A stretch of 43,150 nucleotides of DNA from Bacilli bacterium. Lineage in GTDB: Bacteria > Bacillota_I > Bacilli_A > RFN20 > CAG-826. The notes under the pieces were generated by a model. The model searched no databases. It saw only the letters and a list, made by a program, of their open reading frames with translations, and had not been told where the DNA came from. Positions 17,479 to 24,938 of this stretch are shown here, one piece after another (positions within the stretch are counted from its first letter, which is position 1; each line of letters begins with the position of its first letter). The stretch lies in the NCBI GenBank assembly GCA_017626815.1, contig JAGAHY010000062.1:1-43150 (forward strand), written 5' to 3'. The position numbers and the translations under genes are program-made.

Positions 17479-18471
17479 TCAATGTCGCCCGGACTCAGGT
17501 AACGTTTCTTTTGCGTTTTGCAAAGATCGGCGTACGAGGAAAAACGTCACTACCCCGACAAGAACGAACAAGACACCACCGATGACGAACTGCCACCAGG
17601 CATTTACCGCGGGGTCATGGTAAACAAAATACATATCATTATTTAAGAACATGGAGACGACGGAACCGAGCACGAAACCGATGATGACCGTGAAGGTGCC
17701 TCTGCGGTACTTTTCTAACATCGTCTTCATGAATTTAGAGGTCGCCAAGAAACCAATAAGCATGCCAAGAAGCAACACGCCGATGATGACTACGCCTCCT
17801 GCGAATTTGCTCGTATCAGAGAAGATGGAGGGGTGAATAACGTTGCCCTGCGCATCCCTTTCGCTTAAGAAAAGGCCGATAATCGGGTTATACAAGCCAA
17901 AGATGAACATGACCATGGAACCGGAAATGCCGGGAATTAAGCAGCTTACCGCGGCAAAGAAACCAACGACAAAGACGACGATGAAAATCCACCAGTTTTG
18001 GAACGGGGTATCAATGGGCGAAGAGAAGTTCAAGTCGATGGGCAGGATGTCCGCCGCGGAAAGATAGGCGGCAACGCCGATGCCGGCCGCGATAATAAAA
18101 CCCATCAGCATCTTGCCGACATCCATTGGATCCAACTTCTTGCCCGTTAGTTCTTTTGTCATGATGGGCAAGGCGCCGACAACAAAGCCAGCCAAGGCGG
18201 CGATCAAGGGGAAGGGGAAATAACGATAACCGACCTTCTTCCAGAAAAGCACAATCAACACGGTGGCAATCAGGGTGCCTAGAGCGATGGGGATCAATCG
18301 AATCAACGAATCCATAAACGTGCTCTTTTTCCTCAAACCATCAATCGCGTTGAGAAGTTTGTCATAAACATTGACGATGATTCCGACCGTTCCGACGCTG
18401 ACGCCAGGGAGCATTCCTGTGCCTAACGTGGTGCCACGGGCGAAATCCGAAAACCATTCTTTTGCATTCAT
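17479..18471 (-). CDS. popT: DUF368 membrane protein, undecaprenyl-phosphate transporter (PopT family)
   Basis: The 330-residue polytopic membrane protein has the two family repeats: an N-terminal FARGTTLGTGMLPGVSVGTVG and an internal SCLIPGISGSMVMFIFGLY, plus about eight hydrophobic segments. DUF368 proteins have been described as PopT, which returns undecaprenyl phosphate across the membrane for reuse in envelope polymer synthesis; function here is by family. A glycan-building organism with lipid carriers would need it, consistent with the glycosyltransferase nearby. An upstream TTG is in frame, but ATG 18471 with GAGG close by fits better. It is divergent from the flavodoxin gene. Confidence 0.85.
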   Translation of the reverse strand: MNAKEWFSDFARGTTLGTGMLPGVSVGTVGIIVNVYDKLLNAIDGLRKKSTFMDSLIRLIPIALGTLIATVLIVLFWKKVGYRYFPFPLIAALAGFVVGALPIMTKELTGKKLDPMDVGKMLMGFIIAAGIGVAAYLSAADILPIDLNFSSPIDTPFQNWWIFIVVFVVGFFAAVSCLIPGISGSMVMFIFGLYNPIIGLFLSERDAQGNVIHPSIFSDTSKFAGGVVIIGVLLLGMLIGFLATSKFMKTMLEKYRRGTFTVIIGFVLGSVVSMFLNNDMYFVYHDPAVNAWWQFVIGGVLFVLVGVVTFFLVRRSLQNAKETLPESGRH

Positions 18472-18569
18472 AGGCCTCAATTTTGAAGATTTCCAGCCCT
18501 ATTTTCAATAGAAGAGAGGAAATATTCCTCTTTTTCGCCAAGCGTTTTGCATACAATCGGGCCAGGTTG

Positions 18570-18578
18570 TGGTATCTT
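18570..18578 (+). promoter_or_regulatory. Extended -10 promoter of the flavodoxin-pth-mfd operon, probably leaderless
   Basis: TGG immediately before TATCTT (18573-18578) forms an extended -10, followed by six bases and the ATG at 18585. No Shine-Dalgarno sequence exists. Confidence 0.5.
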
Positions 18579-18584
18579 ACTGCC

Positions 18585-19130
18585 ATGCGCACAATCATTC
18601 TTTATCAATCCAAAACCGGAAACACACAAAAATATGCTGAGGATATCGCCGCTGCTTTGAAATGTGAGGCGATGCCCATCAAGAAATTTAAAAAGAAGAC
18701 CCTTTCAGATTACGACACCATCATTTTTGGCGGCCGTATTGTCGGGGGCCGCATCGACAAAGTCGAAGATTTCCTTTCGATGTATGACGACATGAAAGAA
18801 AAGAACGTCATTATCTACTCCGTCGGTATGTCTGAGACTTCCCCGGAGGGCAGAAAGACTTTAATTCAAAGCAATCTTCTTGATCTCTTCCACGTTCGTT
18901 ATTATCAACTTCGCGGCAGTTTTGACTTCGAAAAGCTGGGATTTGTGGAGAAAATGCTTCTGAACAACTCGTTCCGCATGGCGGCTAGAAGCGGCCAAAA
19001 CGGCCTTGATTCCACCACCGCAAACTGGATTAAGGAACATCCGGTTCAATTCTATGATCAAGCTGGCGTGGACAAAATCATCTCCATCGTCCGCAAACTC
19101 CAAACCGTTGTTGATGTCGAGGTCGCATGA
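18585..19130 (+). CDS. Flavodoxin-domain protein
   Basis: The 181-residue protein begins with the flavodoxin phosphate loop YQSKTGNTQKYAEDIA, which binds the FMN phosphate, followed by a short Rossmann-like pattern (DYDTIIFGGRIVGGRI, NVIIYSVGMSE). It may carry electrons to an unknown partner; the longer C-terminal half resembles HemG-like flavodoxin-domain proteins, but no heme genes are nearby. Its last bases overlap the pth start (ATGA), so it heads a coupled operon with pth and mfd. The frame is open upstream to 18483, but the family N-terminus and the promoter support 18585. Confidence 0.8.
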   Translation: MRTIILYQSKTGNTQKYAEDIAAALKCEAMPIKKFKKKTLSDYDTIIFGGRIVGGRIDKVEDFLSMYDDMKEKNVIIYSVGMSETSPEGRKTLIQSNLLDLFHVRYYQLRGSFDFEKLGFVEKMLLNNSFRMAARSGQNGLDSTTANWIKEHPVQFYDQAGVDKIISIVRKLQTVVDVEVA

Positions 19131-19684
19131 AGGTCATCGTCGGTTTAGGCAATCCTGGTAAGCAATACCAAAACACCAGGCACAATATGGGGTACATGGT
19201 CATCGACGCTTTGTGCGATATGTTTTCCTGCGACTTGGACTACAACAAATTTAAGGGTATCTATGGCATCTGCAAGCATCCCTCTTTGCCGGAACCGGTC
19301 ATCTTTGCCAAACCCGAAACGTTCATGAACCTTTCGGGCGAGTTTATCCGCCCTCTACTAGATTACTTTAAGCTGGGGCCTGAAGATTTGCTGGTCATCT
19401 ATGACGATATGGCCATCCCCGAGGGCAAGATCCGTTTGAGACTCTCCGGTTCCCACGGCTCCCATAATGGCATGCGCAACATCATCGACCTGCTGCACAC
19501 CGAGAACATTAAACGTATCCGCGTCGGCATCGGCGAACCGCCCTACTCTGGGGTGGATTATGTTTTGACTAAGCCTACCGGCGATTCGGCTAAACTGGCT
19601 GAAGAAGCCATTGAACAAGCGGCGAAAGCCACGCGTGACGCTTTGCTTAAAGGGTTCAACTATGCGATGAACCATTACAACTAG
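19127..19684 (+). CDS. pth: Peptidyl-tRNA hydrolase
   Basis: The 185-residue enzyme frees tRNA from peptidyl-tRNA that has dropped off the ribosome. Signature parts are GLGNPGKQYQNTRHNMG with Asn9 and catalytic His19, AKPETFMNLSG, VIYDDMAIPEGKIRLR with the conserved Asp, and the glycine-rich GSHGSHNGM. Length matches bacterial Pth. It overlaps the flavodoxin gene by four bases and is followed after eight bases by mfd, the gene order known from Bacillus (spoVC-mfd). GAGG lies before the ATG. Confidence 0.96.
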   Translation: MKVIVGLGNPGKQYQNTRHNMGYMVIDALCDMFSCDLDYNKFKGIYGICKHPSLPEPVIFAKPETFMNLSGEFIRPLLDYFKLGPEDLLVIYDDMAIPEGKIRLRLSGSHGSHNGMRNIIDLLHTENIKRIRVGIGEPPYSGVDYVLTKPTGDSAKLAEEAIEQAAKATRDALLKGFNYAMNHYN

Positions 19685-19692
19685 GAGACGCG

Positions 19693-22600
19693 GTGAAAGA
19701 CATTCTTGATTCGATATATTCCTGTGATGTAACCGAAGCCCTTTTGCAAAGAAAAGGGAGTTTTGTCATCGAAGAAAACCTTGCAACTGGCCTACTTTTT
19801 GCATCGATTTTCAAAAAATCCCCACAAAACATCACTCTTGTCGCCTCCAATCAATACGCCGCTCAAAGGCTCTACGAATTCCTCCTAAATTTCTTGGACG
19901 AATCGGATGTCGCCTTCTTTCCTAGCGATGAATTGCTGCGCGCTGAAGCCCTTGCTTCGTCGCGAGAACTACTCTCCCAACGTTTATATGCTTTAGGCCA
20001 GATTCAAGACGGCAAGCCCAAGATTCTTATCGTTCACCCTAGCGCTTTGCTCCGTTTCCTTCCCGACCCCAAACGATTCGCGGAGGATACCTTCCATCTA
20101 AAAGTCGGCGAGTCTTTCGACCTTAATGAACTTAAGCGTCGTCTCAGCGAAATCGGCTATCAGTCCGTCAACAAAATCGAGCGTTCTTTGCAGTTTGCCT
20201 CCCGCGGCGACATCCTTGACGTCTATAGCGTTTCTTATCTTGACCCTTTACGTATCGAGTTTTTTGGGGACGAGATTGAATCCATCCGAACCTTTGATCT
20301 GCAAACCCAAGAATCCAAGCAATCGATTGACTCGGCGACGATTTTGCCTGCTACTGATATCTTCCTTAACGACGACGAGCTAAGCGATTTCACCATTAGG
20401 GCAAAGAGACAACTTGATAAAGATGTTGAACGTTTAGGGGAAGACGTTGGCAAGCTTCTCAAAGAGAGCTTAACCGCGGCTTTGGAACGCTTTATCAACC
20501 ATGATTACCGCAGCGAACTGTATCGTTATTTCGGTTTCGCGATTAACAAAAAGTTCTCCGTTCTCCACTATTTTGATTCAAAAATCGTTTATATCGCCAA
20601 CGTTGAGTCCTTCAATACAGCCGTAAAAATGCTGGATGAAGAGGCCCATGAATTCTTCGGGGACATGTTCTATAAAGGACGTGTCCTTTCCTCTGCGAAG
20701 CAATACATGGACTTCGATGACTGCATTCCTAGCCGCAAAAGCCTCGTCCTTTCTAGTCCCTTCTCCACCAAGAAGGACGACATCATGTTCCAGGCCCATA
20801 AGATTTCTGTCTTGGGCAAATCAACCAACTACATCCTCCCGATGATCGAAACCTATCTTGCTACCTGCGAGAAGGTGGTTCTATCGGTCCCGGATTTAAG
20901 GCAAAAGAGCCTCATTCAATCGTTGCTCGCGGACAACGGCATCGCTTTTGAGGAGACCAAAGGCTTTGCTTTGCCAAAAGGGCAGGTCTCCATCACCGAA
21001 CAACCGCTGAACGAGGGCTTCGAAGTACCCTCCTTAAAGATTGCGTTTATCTCTTCCGCGGAACTGTTTGGGAAGCGTTCTTCGACAACGCGGTTTACCT
21101 CCCGCTTTAAAAACGCGACCATTCTCCGCAGCTACGACGACCTTAAGCCTGGCGATTACGTCGTCCACGAATATAACGGCATCGGCCAGTTTCTTGATGT
21201 AAAGACCATTGAGGTCGATGGCGTCCACCGCGATTTCCTTTATATCGCCTATGCGGGCAATGAGTTCCTATATGTTCCCTTAGAGCAATTCCGCCTCGTC
21301 CGTAAATATGCGGGCCGCGAAGGGGCTGTGCCAAAGCTGTCCCGCCTCTCCACGAAAGAGTGGGAACGGCGCAAAGGCGCGATTAAAAACCGCGTTAATG
21401 AACTGGCGGATCGCCTCCTAGATTTGTATCGAAATAGGGTGCATTTGCAGGGATTTTCCTTTCCGGCGGATGATGAATTGCAGACGCAATTCGAAAATGA
21501 ATTCAGTCACACCTTAACCCCAGACCAGCAAAAAGCCGTCGAAGAAATCAAGACCGACATGGAAAGCCCAAATATCATGGACCGCTTGCTTTGCGGCGAT
21601 GTTGGGTTTGGCAAAACTGAGGTGGCATTCCGCGCGGCCTTCAAAGCCATCTGCGCGGGCAAGCAAGTCGCGATCCTTTGCCCCACTACCCTGCTTGCTA
21701 GACAACATTTCGAAGTGGCGCAGCAACGTTTTGGCCCCTATGACGTGAAGATGGCTTTGTTTTCTCGTCTAATTCCGGAATCCAGACAAAGAAGGTCCCT
21801 AGAGGAGGTGGCCAAAGGTGAAATCCATTTGGTTATCGGAACCCATCGCTTGTTATCCAAAGACCTTGTGTTCAAGGATTTGGGTCTGCTTATTGTCGAC
21901 GAAGAGCAGCGTTTCGGCGTCGAGCAAAAGGAACGGATTAAAGAAATTAAAGCATCCGTTGACGTATTGACTCTTTCGGCTACCCCGATTCCGAGAACGT
22001 TGCAGATGTCCCTCCTTGGCCTTCGCCCTATCAGCGAGATCCTTACCGCGCCAGGCACAAGGATGCCGATTCAAACCTATGTCACCCCTTATAATGAGGA
22101 AGTTGTTTACGAGTTAATTCAACGTGAGCTTTCCCGTCATGGGCAGGTCTTTTACGTCCATAACAAAGTGGAAACAATCTATCATATCGGGTCGAAAATC
22201 GCGGCTCGATTACCTCTTGCAAGCGTCGGCGTGGTCCATGGACAGATGGATAAAGAGGCTATTGAGGACGTTATGGAGCGTTTCTATGACGGCGATGTGA
22301 ATGTCCTGGTTTGCACCTCAATCGTAGAAAACGGCATCGATGTTCCCAACGCAAATATGATCATCGTCGAAAACGCGGACCATTTTGGACTTAGCCAACT
22401 TTATCAAATCAAGGGCCGGGTTGGCCGCGGGGATCGCATTGCCTATGCTTACCTTTTATATAAGGCCAACAAGAACATGAATGAGGATGCCAGAAAACGT
22501 CTGCAGGCCATCCAAGAATTCACCGAGTTAGGCTCTGGTTATAAAATCGCACAACGCGACCTCATGATTCGTGGCGCAGGCGATATCCTTGGCCCAGAGC

Positions 22601-23163
22601 AAGCTGGGTTTATCGATTCTATTGGCCTCGACCTTTACTTGAAGATGTTGAACGAGGCCATCCAAGAAAAGAGCACTGGCGTCGTCAATGAACCGCCCGT
22701 GGCCAAGAAACTATTTGCCATCGATGCCTATATCCCGACGGAATACGCCTCGAAGTCGGATAAGGTGGAACTCTATCACGAACTTGAAGACATTAAAAAC
22801 GAGAAAGATCTCGCTGCTTTTAAACGTCGTATGAAAGACATTTATGGCCGCCTTCCCGAAGAGGTTGAACTCGTGATTAAAAAGAAGAAAATCGACCTCC
22901 TTAGCGACCTGCCCGAATTCGATAGCGTGGAGGAAATCAATGGCCGCATCGATGTCACGCTGTCTCCGGAATTTACCAAAATCGATGGCATCGGAACCGA
23001 TCTTTTCAACGCTCTTGTCCCCTACCTTGGCATGCTCAAGGTCACCTACGTCGACCGCAAGCTGAAGTTTATCCTCTACGAGAAAGATAACTGGATCGAT
23101 ACGTTAGAAAAAATCATGCGCACGACCCATCAAACCTATTTGAAATTTACCGAGAAAAAATAG
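19693..23163 (+). CDS. mfd: Transcription-repair coupling factor
   Basis: The 1156-residue ATP-dependent translocase removes RNA polymerase stalled at lesions and recruits UvrA. In order: an N-terminal UvrB-like region, the RNA-polymerase-interacting CarD-like domain (about 483-570, LKPGDYVVHEYNGIG), a superfamily 2 motor with Walker A GDVGFGKTE (635-643), Walker B DEEQ (736-739) and LSATPIPRTL, the translocation motif region (GRVGRGDR), and a C-terminal TRCF domain. It starts with GTG after AGGAGA. The gene ends the flavodoxin-pth-mfd operon. Confidence 0.96.
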   Translation: MKDILDSIYSCDVTEALLQRKGSFVIEENLATGLLFASIFKKSPQNITLVASNQYAAQRLYEFLLNFLDESDVAFFPSDELLRAEALASSRELLSQRLYALGQIQDGKPKILIVHPSALLRFLPDPKRFAEDTFHLKVGESFDLNELKRRLSEIGYQSVNKIERSLQFASRGDILDVYSVSYLDPLRIEFFGDEIESIRTFDLQTQESKQSIDSATILPATDIFLNDDELSDFTIRAKRQLDKDVERLGEDVGKLLKESLTAALERFINHDYRSELYRYFGFAINKKFSVLHYFDSKIVYIANVESFNTAVKMLDEEAHEFFGDMFYKGRVLSSAKQYMDFDDCIPSRKSLVLSSPFSTKKDDIMFQAHKISVLGKSTNYILPMIETYLATCEKVVLSVPDLRQKSLIQSLLADNGIAFEETKGFALPKGQVSITEQPLNEGFEVPSLKIAFISSAELFGKRSSTTRFTSRFKNATILRSYDDLKPGDYVVHEYNGIGQFLDVKTIEVDGVHRDFLYIAYAGNEFLYVPLEQFRLVRKYAGREGAVPKLSRLSTKEWERRKGAIKNRVNELADRLLDLYRNRVHLQGFSFPADDELQTQFENEFSHTLTPDQQKAVEEIKTDMESPNIMDRLLCGDVGFGKTEVAFRAAFKAICAGKQVAILCPTTLLARQHFEVAQQRFGPYDVKMALFSRLIPESRQRRSLEEVAKGEIHLVIGTHRLLSKDLVFKDLGLLIVDEEQRFGVEQKERIKEIKASVDVLTLSATPIPRTLQMSLLGLRPISEILTAPGTRMPIQTYVTPYNEEVVYELIQRELSRHGQVFYVHNKVETIYHIGSKIAARLPLASVGVVHGQMDKEAIEDVMERFYDGDVNVLVCTSIVENGIDVPNANMIIVENADHFGLSQLYQIKGRVGRGDRIAYAYLLYKANKNMNEDARKRLQAIQEFTELGSGYKIAQRDLMIRGAGDILGPEQAGFIDSIGLDLYLKMLNEAIQEKSTGVVNEPPVAKKLFAIDAYIPTEYASKSDKVELYHELEDIKNEKDLAAFKRRMKDIYGRLPEEVELVIKKKKIDLLSDLPEFDSVEEINGRIDVTLSPEFTKIDGIGTDLFNALVPYLGMLKVTYVDRKLKFILYEKDNWIDTLEKIMRTTHQTYLKFTEKK

Positions 23164-23224
23164 GCGCAAAATCCGCGTATTTCAGGCAAAACGCCGATTT
23201 TTGTGAAGATTTTAAGATATTTTG

Positions 23225-23263
23225 CGGAGATTTTTGTTTTTTCGAAAACCTCTTAAATCTCCG
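23225..23263 (+). terminator. Hairpin region after mfd, possible terminator
   Basis: CGGAGATTT (23225-23233) is repeated inverted at 23255-23263 with a 21-base, T-rich loop. The left arm can alternatively pair imperfectly with AAAATCCGC at 23168-23176, and that fold would be followed by a T-rich tract (TTTTTGTTTTTT), which looks like a terminator. Confidence 0.4.
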
Positions 23264-23287
23264 TCGGTTAAAATCTTTCGCACATCG

Positions 23288-23322
23288 TTCACAAATCCCT
23301 CTAGGGATTGTGATAACATTAT
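23288..23322 (+). promoter_or_regulatory. Promoter region with internal palindrome upstream of rqcP
   Basis: TTCACA (23288-23293) is a candidate -35, and CATTAT (23317-23322) a candidate -10 five bases before the rqcP ATG, although the spacing between them is long. Between them lies a palindrome AATCCCT-CT-AGGGATT (23294-23309). There is no Shine-Dalgarno sequence, so the mRNA may be leaderless. Confidence 0.4.
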
Positions 23323-23327
23323 ACCCG

Positions 23328-23603
23328 ATGAGAGTCGATAAGTTCCTGAAAGTCTCCCGCCTAATCAAGCGTCGCGAGGTTGCCAAACAACTCTGCGATG
23401 CCGGATATGTCCATTATTGTGACAAGGTGGCTAAGCCTTCTACCGAGGTGGAGCCAGGCGGGGAATTAAGGCTGAAACTTGGTCGCCATACGCTCACCGT
23501 CAAAGTGCTCTCCTTGCTTCCTCATGCGAACAAAGAAAGCGCGTCCTCGATGTACGAAATACTTGAGGACAAAATAGAGAGTCGAGGTAACGAAAATGCT
23601 TGA
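23328..23603 (+). CDS. rqcP: S4-domain RNA-binding protein RqcP (YabO/Hsp15 type)
   Basis: The 91-residue protein is almost entirely one S4 RNA-binding domain: MRVDKFLKVSRLIKRREVAKQL, then GYVHYCDKVAKPSTEVEPGGELRLKLG. In Bacillus the orthologue YabO/RqcP works with RqcH on stalled 50S subunits to add alanine tails; this role is by family and by the conserved place between mfd and tilS. It overlaps tilS by eight bases. A GTG 18 bases upstream is in frame, but the ATG matches the family start. Confidence 0.9.
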   Translation: MRVDKFLKVSRLIKRREVAKQLCDAGYVHYCDKVAKPSTEVEPGGELRLKLGRHTLTVKVLSLLPHANKESASSMYEILEDKIESRGNENA

Positions 23604-24864
23604 TTACAAATTCTCCAAAGGCGCGAACTATCTCTGTGCCTGCACCTATGGTTCGGATTCCATGGCCCTTTTGGATATGATGCAGAAAGAGAAGATCCAT
23701 ACCATCGTCGTCTGCATCAACTACCATAAGTTTGAAGAGTCCAGCGAAGATTTCATTAAGCTCGCTACCTATTGTGGCATGAAGGGTCTTCCTTTGGAAT
23801 ACCTTGACGCCGCGACTTTGCCGGAAGAGGAAGCGTTTCATGACGGCGATGATTTCAAGGCTTGGGCGCGAAAGACCCGTTATGGATTCTTCCGCAAAAT
23901 CTATGACAAATACTCGGCGAAAGGCCTTGTTATCGCCCACCAGCAGGACGATCTATTGGAAGCCTACCTGGTCCAAAAGTCTCACGGTTTAAAGCCTAAG
24001 AAATATGGCATGAGCCCGGTTTCCACTCAAAACGGCATGGTTGTCATCCGTCCGCTTCTTCATTACACCCGTGAGGATTTGAAAGAATACAACCAAGAAA
24101 ACCGCGTCCCCTTCTCGGCGAAATTAACGGAATATGAAGACAACTTCACCCGCAGCCCCGTCCGCCAAGAAATCAATGGCTTGACCCTCATCGAACGTGA
24201 GAATCTCATCGCGGAGATGGAATCCGCCAACGACGATAAGATCAAACTCGTCCAAGAATTTAACCAGTCCATCGATGATAACGATGAGTTGGAAATTAGG
24301 CCGCTTATCGCTCTTTCCGCGGATGCTTTCGCAGGCGCGCTGATGCGTTTCGTCTCGCGTTCCCCCGAAGACATCACCCTCACCCCTGATGATGTTGCCG
24401 AGATCCGTAAACTCTGCCTCTCCCCAAATCCAAACTGCTCCCTCAAACTGGGCAATGATACGTACCTCATCAAGGAATACGACATTCTCATTTTGGGCAG
24501 GAACTATGCGGAGAAACTTTATGAGTACAAACTCGATGCCCCTGGCGTCTTAGAAACCGAGCACTTCAACCTCGACTTCTCCATGGGCGCTGAGGATCGC
24601 GGCATCACCGCAGAGGATTACCCCATCACCATCCGCACCGCCGTCCCCGGCGATCGCTATGTCGTCCACGGCTTCCTTGAAACCGTGCATTCCCTTTTCT
24701 CCACTTGGAAAATGCCTGTAGAACTCCGTTATGTTTGGCCGGTTTTCGTCAACAAGAATGGCAAAATCGTGTATGTTCCGCGCTACCGCCGCTACTTCCA
24801 TGAATACCATTCCTCCAAGTTGGAACTGATTCTTCCTGGAAATAAAGAAGAAGAAACAAAGTAA
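23596..24864 (+). CDS. tilS: tRNA(Ile)-lysidine synthase
   Basis: The 422-residue enzyme changes C34 of tRNA-Ile(CAU) to lysidine, so that the tRNA reads AUA. The N-terminal PP-loop ATPase domain covers about residues 1-200, with HQQDDLLEAYL as the conserved HxxDD motif, and a C-terminal substrate-binding region follows. The PP-loop itself reads CTYGSDSMALL (16-26) where SGGxDS is usual, so one Gly is Tyr; this may be a lineage feature. GAGGTAA precedes the ATG and rqcP overlaps by eight bases. The position before ftsH matches Bacillus. Confidence 0.88.
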   Translation: MLDYKFSKGANYLCACTYGSDSMALLDMMQKEKIHTIVVCINYHKFEESSEDFIKLATYCGMKGLPLEYLDAATLPEEEAFHDGDDFKAWARKTRYGFFRKIYDKYSAKGLVIAHQQDDLLEAYLVQKSHGLKPKKYGMSPVSTQNGMVVIRPLLHYTREDLKEYNQENRVPFSAKLTEYEDNFTRSPVRQEINGLTLIERENLIAEMESANDDKIKLVQEFNQSIDDNDELEIRPLIALSADAFAGALMRFVSRSPEDITLTPDDVAEIRKLCLSPNPNCSLKLGNDTYLIKEYDILILGRNYAEKLYEYKLDAPGVLETEHFNLDFSMGAEDRGITAEDYPITIRTAVPGDRYVVHGFLETVHSLFSTWKMPVELRYVWPVFVNKNGKIVYVPRYRRYFHEYHSSKLELILPGNKEEETK

Positions 24865-24869
24865 ATTCA

Positions 24870-24897
24870 TTGACATGATTTTTACATGTCATAAAGT
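24870..24897 (+). promoter_or_regulatory. ftsH promoter with palindromic operator
   Basis: TTGACA (24870-24875) is followed after 16 bases by TAAAGT (24892-24897). A perfect inverted repeat, TGACATG (24871-24877) and CATGTCA (24885-24891) with seven bases between, fills the -35 and spacer, where a repressor would block polymerase. Confidence 0.5.
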
Positions 24898-24938
24898 CTT
24901 TTGTCGCCTGCAAAGGCCGTGAAAGGAGCTATTTCGTT

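Noticed and set aside
3474-18471. Mycoplasma-type genetic code (TGA as Trp)
   Set aside because: TGA ends hddC-gmhB, hddA and popT at the expected family lengths, and Trp is written TGG throughout.
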